Shown here: positions 1-5,893 of the stretch, piece after piece | How positions within the stretch are numbered: position 1 is the stretch's first letter | Layout: each line of letters starts with the position of its first letter | Assembly: GCA_018713425.1 (NCBI GenBank) | Contig: DVOT01000017.1 | Location: forward strand, 1 to 9,407 | From: Alectryocaccomicrobium faecavium | GTDB taxonomy: Bacteria > Bacillota > Clostridia > Christensenellales > Aristaeellaceae | Reading direction: 5' to 3' | Length of the DNA stretch: 9,407 bases | Translations under genes and position numbers: made by a program | Notes under the pieces: model-generated | Databases searched by the model: none | What the model was told of the DNA's origin: nothing | The model's input: the letters and a program-made list of their open reading frames with translations, nothing else

Positions 1-785
1 CGCTGGGACAGGCCGTGGAAATGGCGCGCACGCAGAAAAAGACGGGCAAAATCCTCACGATTGGTGGCCAGCCGCGCTATGGCGCGAATATGCGCATGGT
101 GAAAGAGCTAGTACGCTCTGGCGAACTGGGGCGCGTGTATTATGTGCAAACCGGCGGCGGTCGCCGCCGTGGCATCCCCGGCGGCACGTTTGTGGACAAA
201 AAGCTGGCGGGCGTTGGTTGCCTGGCGGATATTGGTTGCTATGCGCTGGACATGGCGCTCAACACCGTGGGCTATAAGCGCCCGGTGACGGTTTCGGCCT
301 ACAGTTCGGATTTCTTTGGCAAAAACCCCAAGTATTATAACAAAGGCCCGTTCGATGTGGACGATTTTTCCTGCGCGCTGGTGCGCTTTGAGGACGACAT
401 GGTGCTGGATTTCCGCATGAGCTGGGCCATGCACATGGACACGATGGGCGATATGCTGTTCCTGGGCACCGAGGCCGGCCTCAAGGTCAAGTCTCCCAAC
501 CCGCACCTGAATTGGGGCGGCGCATGGGATGGCGGCATTGGCGAGGTCTACATGTATCGCGATATCGGCGATAATCAAGTGGAAATCCACATTCCCAAGA
601 AGATGGAGGACGATAAGAAGGGCTTCTTCTTCCTCAAGTGCCGCGATTTCTGCAACGCCATTTTGAACAACGGCCCTTCGCCGATTCCGTGGCAGGAAAT
701 CATTTATAACCAGGCGATTATTGACGGTATCATTCGTTCCAGCGCAGCAAAGAGCGAAGTGCGCGTGGAAATTCCGGAAATCTAA
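1..785 (+). CDS. Gfo/Idh/MocA-family NAD(P)-dependent oxidoreductase, 3' part
   Basis: The reading frame is open from base 3 to the TAA at 783-785, giving 260 visible residues; the start and the N-terminal Rossmann dinucleotide-binding half lie upstream of the window. What remains is the C-terminal alpha/beta substrate-binding and dimerisation domain. The diagnostic stretch is GCLADIGCYALD, near visible residues 72-83, which matches the family pattern of Asp-x-Gly-x-(His/Tyr) preceded by small residues, with Asp76 and Tyr80 in the catalytic-site positions. An earlier GGQPRYG (about 21-27) fits the usual strand and loop after the EKP lysine segment. Family members oxidise or reduce sugars, inositols and related polyols in the cytoplasm with NAD(P). 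The substrate cannot be read from sequence. The gene is followed after 13 bp by a second member of the same family, so the two are probably cotranscribed and may act on the same or successive intermediates. Confidence 0.88.
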   Translation, partial: LGQAVEMARTQKKTGKILTIGGQPRYGANMRMVKELVRSGELGRVYYVQTGGGRRRGIPGGTFVDKKLAGVGCLADIGCYALDMALNTVGYKRPVTVSAYSSDFFGKNPKYYNKGPFDVDDFSCALVRFEDDMVLDFRMSWAMHMDTMGDMLFLGTEAGLKVKSPNPHLNWGGAWDGGIGEVYMYRDIGDNQVEIHIPKKMEDDKKGFFFLKCRDFCNAILNNGPSPIPWQEIIYNQAIIDGIIRSSAAKSEVRVEIPEI

Positions 786-798
786 GGAGGGCAACGCC

Positions 799-1779
799 AT
801 GTTGAATGTTGCGATGATCAGTCGCTGGCACGTGCATGCGGCGGGCTACGCGAAGATGATCCAGGAAGCAAAAGACGCCCAAATCACCTGCGTGTGGGAT
901 GAGCAACCCGAGCGCGGCCAAGCTTGGGCGCAAGAACTGGGCGTTCCGTTCGTGGCGGACTATGGCGCGCTGCTCGCGCGCAGCGATGTGGACGCGGTAC
1001 TCATCGATTCGCCCACCAACATGCACAAGGATTTGATGGTGCGGGCGGCGCAGGCCAAAAAGCACATTTTTACGGAAAAATGCATGTGCCTTACCACGGC
1101 GGATTGCGATGAAGTGATTCGGGCCGTGAAGGAAAACGGCGTGATTTTCACCATTTCTTTCCCGCAGCGCTGCGAAAGCCGCAATCTCTTTATCAAAAAC
1201 GCCATTGAAAGCGGTATGTTGGGCGATATTACGCTGCTGCGCGTGCGCAATTGCCACGATGGCGCTCTGCGCGGCTGGCTGCCGGACTACTGGTACGATC
1301 CGGAAACCACGGGCGGCGGCGCAATGATGGATTTGGGCGCGCATCCGATGTACCTCGCGCGCTGGATGCTGGGCGCGCCCAAGCGCATCCAGTCCATGTT
1401 CAACGACCGCACCGGCCATCCGGTGGAAGACAATTCTGTGTCCACCATTGAATTCGCCAACAAAGCCATCGCCATCTCCGAAACCAGCCTGGTTTCGCCC
1501 ATGACGCCGCAGATCTTTGAGGTGTATGGCACCAAGGGCGTGATTTTGGCAGTGGACAAAAACATTCGTATGATGACGGAAAAGACCCGCGATTTGGTGG
1601 AGGGCGGTTGGATTGTGCCCAAGCTGCCGGAGGCGCTTCCGCATCCCATTCGCCAGTGGATCGATAGCGTGCTCTATGGCGCGCCGGTGCGCTTTGGTCT
1701 GGAAGAAGGGCGGCAGCTCACCGAATTGATGGAAAAAGCCTATATCGCGCATAGGGAAAAGCGCGAAGTGGAATTTTAG
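799..1779 (+). CDS. Gfo/Idh/MocA-family oxidoreductase with atypical nucleotide-binding loop
   Basis: This 326-residue cytoplasmic oxidoreductase has near-standard length for the family. The ATG at 799 is chosen because a strong GGAGG (786-790) lies 8 bp upstream, partly overlapping the stop of the previous gene; an in-frame extension to 721 would overlap that gene and lacks a site. The N-terminal half (1-120) is Rossmann-like, but the usual Gly-x-Gly-x-x-Gly loop is replaced by MISRWHVHAAGY (6-17). The catalytic Glu-Lys-Pro is EKC (93-95), retaining Lys94. The C-terminal half carries GGGAMMDLGAHPMYLARW (172-189), with Asp178 and His182 as the expected catalytic pair. I recall related proteins with a WHVHA-type loop, so this is probably a subfamily feature and not decay. 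Function is probably sugar or polyol redox; substrate unknown. The gene is second and last of its operon, directly followed by a terminator. Confidence 0.9.
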   Translation: MLNVAMISRWHVHAAGYAKMIQEAKDAQITCVWDEQPERGQAWAQELGVPFVADYGALLARSDVDAVLIDSPTNMHKDLMVRAAQAKKHIFTEKCMCLTTADCDEVIRAVKENGVIFTISFPQRCESRNLFIKNAIESGMLGDITLLRVRNCHDGALRGWLPDYWYDPETTGGGAMMDLGAHPMYLARWMLGAPKRIQSMFNDRTGHPVEDNSVSTIEFANKAIAISETSLVSPMTPQIFEVYGTKGVILAVDKNIRMMTEKTRDLVEGGWIVPKLPEALPHPIRQWIDSVLYGAPVRFGLEEGRQLTELMEKAYIAHREKREVEF

Positions 1780-1788
1780 ACGGCACAA

Positions 1789-1829
1789 AAAGCCCGCGCG
1801 GGAAATGGCATCCTGCGCGGGCTTTCTTT
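1789..1829 (+). terminator. Rho-independent terminator of the oxidoreductase operon
   Basis: The arms 1789-1803 and 1811-1825 pair over 15 bp (one G-U), with a GC-rich core and a 7-nt loop, followed by the T-rich CTTTCTTT. It lies 9 bp after the stop at 1779. Read on the minus strand, the same hairpin is followed by five T residues, so it could also act as a backup terminator for the convergent gene. Confidence 0.9.
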
Positions 1830-1840
1830 GCTTTGGCTCG

Positions 1841-1881
1841 CCAAAAAGAACGCCCAGCCGTCATACCGGCCGGGCGTTCTT
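1841..1881 (-). terminator. Rho-independent terminator of the minus-strand acidic membrane protein gene
   Basis: The arms 1846-1855 and 1872-1881 pair perfectly over 10 bp. After one A-C mismatch, four more pairs (1857-1860 with 1867-1870) leave a 6-nt loop. On the minus strand the stem runs into TTCTTTTTGG, a good T-tract. It sits 9 bp beyond the minus-strand stop at 1891-1893, back to back with the plus-strand terminator. Confidence 0.88.
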
Positions 1882-1890
1882 GGAGATTTT

Positions 1891-3627
1891 TTATGGAAGC
1901 ACGTTGAAAATGTCTTCCGCTCCCAACTGCGAATCATCAAAAGGAACCTGCGTGGGCGCGGCGGTGGGCGTAGCCGTCGGTGCGGCCGTGGGGGCCGTCG
2001 TCGGTGTGGCCGTGGGGAAGAGGGAATCGCCGCTTCCGGCATTCAAGCCATCCGTATTGGTGGTGGCGTTTTCATCCACCGGCCCAAAATTGGCGTCCGC
2101 ATCCGTAAAGGAATCGTCGAACCCATCGTTATCCAGCGAAGGCAGGCCGTCATCCGCTGGCGTCGCTTCTGGTTCAGGCAGGAGCCATTCGGCAAACTCG
2201 GGCGATATGCTGTTGATCACGCCGCGCAAACCAGTGAGGCGGATAATTCCTTGGCCTTCCAGCATGCGCAGTGCAACAAAGAGCAGTGCCAGCACGAGAA
2301 CGACGATCAAAACGCCTTTTATGATATTCAAAATGCGTTTCCCAATGGACGGCTCATCATCGTCATCGTCGTCGTCATAGTCCTCGTCATAGTCCTCGTC
2401 GTCGTAGTCGTCTTCCTCGCCGTCAAACGCCTCGTCCTCATCGTCTTCCTCGTCATAATCGCGGACAGGCGTCTTTTTTCCCCCTTTGCCACGCTTGGCG
2501 GGTGCTTTTTCCTCCGGCTCATCGTCAAAATCGTCGAAGTTATCGAAATCGTCAAAATCATCAAAATCGTCTTCGACCGCCTTTTTGCCTTTGACGGCCT
2601 TTTCCTTTTTGGCCGGCTTTTGCTTGCGAGGCAAAATTTCTTCTTCGTCCTCGTCTTCATAGCGGTCGGTGCGAGCGGTAGCAGAAGACGCTTCCCGAAC
2701 AGGCCGGTACACCTGCGTAGGCGATTCCTCAGAATCGTTTTTTTGCTCAATCATGCGGCGCTCGCGCCGGGACAAAGTAGGGCTCGACATTCCTTCAGCC
2801 AACAGCTGGGACAACTCGGCAGGGCTTTTGGAATTTTGCTCAGGCATACTATGACCTCCCTCAAATTTTGCGGCATTTTCTGCGTTATTGGGGATATCCT
2901 GCGGCGTCTCTGGTTCTGTTTCCGGCCTACCGTATCGCATGCGAAGCTTTTGGGTTTGCGATATAGAAGCGGAAGAGGCGTTGAGCGCCTGGGAAATATC
3001 CTTGGCCTGGAGCCGGGCCGTCGCATTGCGCGGGGGAAACGTTTCGTCTTGCTCCGAATCTTCCATCCATTCTTCATCTTCGCTCTCGCTTTCCTCTGGA
3101 TGGCGGCGATTGCGGCGGAGGAGGGAAAGTTTTTCCTTCACCAGTCCAACAGCCCGAAAAAGCGAATCGAACGGATTGGGTTCGCGGTCGTCGGCCGCCA
3201 ACTCTTCCTCTGTTAAAAATTCTTCGCCAGCTTTTTCGATGGGTGCCGTGTTGAACAGCGCCTTTTCTTCTCCCATAAAAATCTCGGGAATCTCGGGAGA
3301 AGCGGGCTCAGGCTTAGGGGCTGGCTCAGCGGTATCGCCGCTTGCGTCCGGCGCGCTTTCCCCATCAGACGGCGACGCATCCGTATCGCTTTCTGAGGCC
3401 GGGGCAGGCGCTTCAGGCGCAAGATATCCCTCCGTTGCAGCGTCTTCCAGAGGGGAATCCACCTTCGCATCTTCTGGCGGCGGTTGCCGCGAGGGTACGG
3501 GGGCTGGCCTTTGGTGGCTGTCTTCCACGTTGCGGCGCACGTCAGCGAAGGTTTTCAACCATTCATCGTGCTTGCGCTTGAATTCATAATAATCCATGCG
3601 CGGTTCATCGCGCGTATTGCTTGCCAT
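1891..3627 (-). CDS. Acidic low-complexity single-pass membrane protein, unknown function
   Basis: I do not recognise this family. From the ATG at 3627 it has 578 residues; that start has AAGGA (3639-3643) 11 bp upstream and an extended -10 promoter behind it, whereas the in-frame extension to 3810 would cross the promoter. In order: a charged helical N-terminus with YYEFKRKHDEW (13-23); a long Pro/Glu/Ala/Ser-rich disordered region; a possible amphipathic helix (about 151-172); a basic segment LSRRERRMIEQ (285-295); Lys-rich and Asp-rich blocks including FDD tripeptide repeats (353-369) and an almost continuous acidic run (390-425); one transmembrane helix (about 432-455); then about 120 residues with a Thr/Pro/Ala repeat tail. 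There is no signal peptide, so I infer N-terminus inside, C-terminus outside. Residue 261 is a Met preceded by an excellent ribosome binding site, so a 318-residue short form, or an old gene fusion, is possible. It is divergent from a spore-coat-type operon. Confidence 0.8.
   Translation of the reverse strand: MASNTRDEPRMDYYEFKRKHDEWLKTFADVRRNVEDSHQRPAPVPSRQPPPEDAKVDSPLEDAATEGYLAPEAPAPASESDTDASPSDGESAPDASGDTAEPAPKPEPASPEIPEIFMGEEKALFNTAPIEKAGEEFLTEEELAADDREPNPFDSLFRAVGLVKEKLSLLRRNRRHPEESESEDEEWMEDSEQDETFPPRNATARLQAKDISQALNASSASISQTQKLRMRYGRPETEPETPQDIPNNAENAAKFEGGHSMPEQNSKSPAELSQLLAEGMSSPTLSRRERRMIEQKNDSEESPTQVYRPVREASSATARTDRYEDEDEEEILPRKQKPAKKEKAVKGKKAVEDDFDDFDDFDNFDDFDDEPEEKAPAKRGKGGKKTPVRDYDEEDDEDEAFDGEEDDYDDEDYDEDYDDDDDDDEPSIGKRILNIIKGVLIVVLVLALLFVALRMLEGQGIIRLTGLRGVINSISPEFAEWLLPEPEATPADDGLPSLDNDGFDDSFTDADANFGPVDENATTNTDGLNAGSGDSLFPTATPTTAPTAAPTATPTAAPTQVPFDDSQLGAEDIFNVLP
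1942..2016 (-). repeat. Thr-Pro-Ala tandem repeat in the extracytoplasmic tail
   Basis: This stretch encodes about 25 residues of PTATPT / APTAAPT units on the minus strand near the C-terminus. Such Thr/Pro/Ala linkers are common in exported proteins of Clostridia and usually act as flexible, wall-spanning spacers. It lies after the predicted membrane helix, which supports an outside location. Confidence 0.75.
2353..2460 (-). repeat. Polyacidic Asp/Glu/Tyr-rich low-complexity block
   Basis: Thirty-six consecutive codons encode almost only Asp, Glu and Tyr, ending in a run of seven Asp directly before the membrane helix. On the plus strand this appears as GTC/ATC/CTC trinucleotide repetition. 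The block would place a dense negative charge at the inner membrane face. Confidence 0.8.
2521..2571 (-). repeat. 9-bp minisatellite encoding Phe-Asp-Asp repeats
   Basis: Seventeen codons encode five consecutive Asp-Phe-Asp or Asn-Phe-Asp units. At the DNA level the plus strand shows a 9-bp period close to ATCGTCAAA with few substitutions. Phenylalanine spaced regularly in acid is unusual for a merely flexible linker. Confidence 0.8.
2845..2862 (-). promoter_or_regulatory. Strong internal ribosome binding site and in-frame ATG
   Basis: On the minus strand GAGGGAGG (2855-2862) is followed after 7 bp by ATG (2847-2845), which opens MPEQNSKSP in the same frame as the long gene. The match and spacing are better than those of the upstream start at 3627. 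Translation here would give a 318-residue protein that keeps the acidic blocks, membrane helix and tail. Confidence 0.6.
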
Positions 3628-3667
3628 AGCAACGACCGTCCTTCGTATTCCTATGAATTTCAGAATC

Positions 3668-3695
3668 ATTATACCACACATTCGCAGAATTGCAA
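3668..3695 (-). promoter_or_regulatory. Sigma-A promoter with extended -10, minus strand
   Basis: On the minus strand TTGCAA (3690-3695) is separated by 16 bp from a perfect TATAAT (3668-3673) preceded by TG at the extended -10 position. The predicted transcript starts near 3661, giving a leader of about 30 nt before the ATG at 3627. Confidence 0.8.
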
Positions 3696-3721
3696 GTCTT
3701 TTGTCATCAATTCGCAAAATT
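3680..3721. repeat. Two 12-bp direct repeats, possible operator
   Basis: ATTCGCAGAATT (3680-3691) and ATTCGCAAAATT (3710-3721) differ at one base and are offset by exactly 30 bp, about three helical turns. The first overlaps the -35 box of the minus-strand promoter; the second lies between that promoter and the plus-strand operon start. This placement suits a regulator that binds cooperatively to one DNA face. No known binding motif was recognised. Confidence 0.5.
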
Positions 3722-3774
3722 TCACGTTCTGGCATATGGCTGTATGGAAGGAGAATTCCGCGAGGAGGGAGAAC

Positions 3775-4311
3775 ATGTATTCCATCAAAAATCTGCTGCA
3801 AAGCGCGCAATTGCGCCAGGCGCTGACGCGCAAGGCTCCAAATGCCGTTAGCGCGGCGCCTACGCCCTGGATTGCCGGAGCTACGTTTATGGGAAAAGCC
3901 CCATCACAAGCTGCCACACAAATGCAATATGTTGCCGCAAACTCTATACATAGTAGTCCCAATATGGCACAGCAAACGGCAGTGCAACAAGCCGCCGTAC
4001 CCATGCCTTGGGGCGCAGTGGCGCAGCCCTCTGTTGCGCCGCCGGGAAATCCGGCAGGGCAACCGACCATGGTGATGGCGCCGCAATCTATACCACAACA
4101 GGCGGCCGCGCCGCAAACCATGCCACAGCAGGCGCCCCTGCCAGCGATGCAGATTCCGCCGCAGATTCCGCCCCAATTGCCCACACCCGTGGTGAAAAGC
4201 GGTTCCATTTACCGCGACCTGATGAAAAAGCACGATCGCTTTACGCAGCGTCATCTTGAACCCGCGGTCACATATGATAAAGTAAAGGGGGGAGCGTATG
4301 ATTCGAAATGA
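3775..4311 (+). CDS. Small Pro/Gln/Ala-rich protein, first gene of the SipL-like operon
   Basis: I do not recognise this 178-residue protein. The ATG at 3775 is chosen for the GAGGAGGGA (3762-3770) ending 4 bp upstream; in-frame ATG 3736 lacks a site. It has three parts: a basic amphipathic N-terminus (MYSIKNLLQSAQLRQALTRK, 1-20); a long Ala/Gln/Pro-rich middle with near-repeats PQSIPQQA (103-110) and PQTMPQQA (113-120), then Pro-Gln-Ile-Pro units to about 137; and a charged C-terminal segment SIYRDLMKKHDRFTQRHL (144-161). There is no membrane helix or signal peptide. The composition suggests a disordered structural or adaptor protein with short binding motifs at both ends. It overlaps the next gene by 14 bp and precedes a SPOCS-LysM gene, so I infer a role in spore coat assembly. 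No clear plus-strand promoter was found upstream. Confidence 0.75.
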   Translation: MYSIKNLLQSAQLRQALTRKAPNAVSAAPTPWIAGATFMGKAPSQAATQMQYVAANSIHSSPNMAQQTAVQQAAVPMPWGAVAQPSVAPPGNPAGQPTMVMAPQSIPQQAAAPQTMPQQAPLPAMQIPPQIPPQLPTPVVKSGSIYRDLMKKHDRFTQRHLEPAVTYDKVKGGAYDSK

Positions 4312-5836
4312 TTACCGCCGCGCGTTGATTATGCTGCGCGCGCTGGAAAAGGGCTATTCTGGGCATGTGCGCCTAGAACGGCGAACGCTGCGAGGCAACA
4401 TGCAATTCAGCATCACCGCGCCGTCTGGCGGCGAACTGCACGCCGCCATTCTGGCGCGCAAGCCGGGTACATATGCGGCGGAAGACCTTGGCGCTTTGGG
4501 GCGCGATGGACGTGGCCAAGCGGGCCTAAACGCGACTTTTGATCCGCGAAATATTCTCGGCAACGACTTGGATGAATGCCCGCTCGTCGCTGTCGCGCTC
4601 GTTGCTCCGCCAGAAGTGCGCATTGTTCTCACAGGCAATTTGAACGGCTCGTGCGAAATCGATTGGATGCAGTTGCGCGATGCGATAACGCGTTTGTACG
4701 CTACCGAGCGCCAAGCGTCAGAAGGCGAGCAACTTTCCGCTCCGCAACCCATTCCGGACGCAGGCAGCGCAGAAGCAAAAGAAATGGAGCAAGCACCATC
4801 CGTTGCGCCAGAAGCACAAGAAGAAACGCAGGAAACCTCGGAAGAGGCGGAAGAGAATGGAATGGTATCGCCAAAAACAACGACATCGCTTGAAGGGGAA
4901 GCGCAAGCGGAACAAGCGCCCGAGCCGGTAGCGGAAGAAAGTTCGCCAGAAAGCGCCGCAGAGAGTGAAAAAAGCACGCCATCCGCGAGCACGGGGCCGT
5001 ATAATTGTTCGGAAACCTGTGAGCAAAAGGCGCGCCAAGCACAAGCCGACGCTTCCGACGCAGTGCGCATTGAGGTGCGCACATTGGCCGTTCCGCTTAC
5101 AGACGTCGAACGAGCCGCCTTGCAGGAAACGTCCACCAATGCGGCGCACACAGAGCAGTCCGCGGAAATCGAAAGCGCGAAGGAGCTAGCGGTTCCTCTT
5201 GATGCCACAGAAGAAATAGGACAGACGCCAAGTCCGCTCACCGAAGAAGAGCAAATGGCAGCTATGCCGTTGGTTGCCAGCGAAGATGAAATGGACGAAG
5301 CGGCGGAAGAACCCACCGCAGAGCTGACGGAAGAATCTCCAGCAGAAGCCTCAGAGGAAAAAAGCCCTGACGCAGGAGAGGAAGTCGCGATCCCCGAGGG
5401 CTATGGCCCCTACCCAGAGGAATCCTTCCTAAATTCCATCGCTGGCATGGAAGAGAACGCGCCAGAGCAAGCGATGGAAGAAACGGAAACGCAGGCGGCG
5501 AAAGAACTCAATTTTGATGCGGCCTGGCCGCCCTTGGCTGCCGAATTAAAAGAATTGTTCCTGAACAGGCCGTGCGTCCAGCCGTTTCCGGCTACTGGTT
5601 GCTTATTTGTGCGTGCGCCTATGAGCCCAGAAAGCGGTTATGCGGATTGCATTGTGGGTTTGAAACCGGAAAATGGCATTCCGTCGGTGATTATCTATGC
5701 GCTGGAAGGCGAATATGCTCTGGAGCCTCCGCCAGGCCTCGAGGGATATGTTTGGCGCGCGGGAGAGAATGCTGGGTATTGGACCACTTGGTTGGATGCG
5801 CAAACCGGCGAACAGATCGACGCTGAAAATGCATAG
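4298..5836 (+). CDS. Two-domain protein with long acidic linker, putative spore-associated, unknown function
   Basis: This 512-residue cytoplasmic protein starts at ATG 4298, preceded by AAAGGGGGGAG, and overlaps the previous gene by 14 bp, implying coupled translation. The N-terminal domain (1-136) is compact and mixed alpha/beta, starting with a Tyr/Arg-rich helix and ending in a helix around 122-135. Residues 137-404 are a disordered Glu/Ala/Pro/Ser-rich linker. Within it, three related islands (262-275, 297-309, 321-334) centre on Leu-Ala-Val-Pro-Leu-like cores, and there is one Cys-x3-Cys (237-241). The C-terminal domain (405-512) is again compact and aromatic-rich (WPPLAAELKELF, then EGYVWR and GYWTTW). 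I recall similar N- and C-terminal modules in uncharacterised Clostridia proteins but cannot name a family. There is no membrane helix. Its position directly before a SipL-like gene suggests coat or forespore-surface work; this is inference. Confidence 0.82.
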   Translation: MIRNDYRRALIMLRALEKGYSGHVRLERRTLRGNMQFSITAPSGGELHAAILARKPGTYAAEDLGALGRDGRGQAGLNATFDPRNILGNDLDECPLVAVALVAPPEVRIVLTGNLNGSCEIDWMQLRDAITRLYATERQASEGEQLSAPQPIPDAGSAEAKEMEQAPSVAPEAQEETQETSEEAEENGMVSPKTTTSLEGEAQAEQAPEPVAEESSPESAAESEKSTPSASTGPYNCSETCEQKARQAQADASDAVRIEVRTLAVPLTDVERAALQETSTNAAHTEQSAEIESAKELAVPLDATEEIGQTPSPLTEEEQMAAMPLVASEDEMDEAAEEPTAELTEESPAEASEEKSPDAGEEVAIPEGYGPYPEESFLNSIAGMEENAPEQAMEETETQAAKELNFDAAWPPLAAELKELFLNRPCVQPFPATGCLFVRAPMSPESGYADCIVGLKPENGIPSVIIYALEGEYALEPPPGLEGYVWRAGENAGYWTTWLDAQTGEQIDAENA

Positions 5837-5875
5837 GCTGCGAATGAACGCGCATATGGTATACAAGATGCGATG

Positions 5876-5893
5876 AGGGAGGGATGCGTTTTG
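5876..5893 (+). promoter_or_regulatory. Ribosome binding site that selects a TTG start
   Basis: GAGGGAGGG (about 5875-5883) lies 7 bp before TTG (5891-5893), the best spacing for initiation. The in-frame ATG at 5873 overlaps this purine run and has no site of its own. The TTG start gives MALSLVRQGIE, which matches the usual beginning of DUF3794 proteins. Confidence 0.75.

Noticed and set aside
730..1788. A 352-residue minus-strand open frame opposite the second oxidoreductase
   Set aside because: It is rich in His and Arg with no domain, no ribosome binding site, and arises from the GC-biased codon use of a clearly recognisable gene on the plus strand.
1828..3216. A 462-residue open frame on the plus strand, antisense to the acidic membrane protein gene
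   Set aside because: Its product is a mirror of the Asp/Glu/Thr-Pro repeats (runs of Ile/Val and Arg/Gly), it starts inside the terminator hairpin and lacks a ribosome binding site. The minus-strand frame has promoter, start site and terminator.
3731..3745. GCATATGG occurring both before the operon's first gene (3732-3739) and before the SipL-like gene (5852-5859)
   Set aside because: Only 8 bp are shared, flanking bases differ, and the placement relative to the start codons is not the same; chance is a sufficient explanation.
3736..3774. Upstream in-frame ATG at 3736 as start of the Pro/Gln-rich protein
   Set aside because: It has no purine-rich site before it, while ATG 3775 has a near-perfect one 4 bp upstream.
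4354..5316. A 320-residue Ser/Ala-rich minus-strand open frame
   Set aside because: It is the antisense image of the Glu/Ala-rich linker; no start signal or recognisable domain.
5840..5868. A possible sporulation (sigma-E-like) promoter, TATACAAG at 5860-5867, before the SipL-like gene
   Set aside because: The -10 match is partial and no convincing -35 element lies 13-15 bp upstream. The gap is short enough for simple operon transcription.
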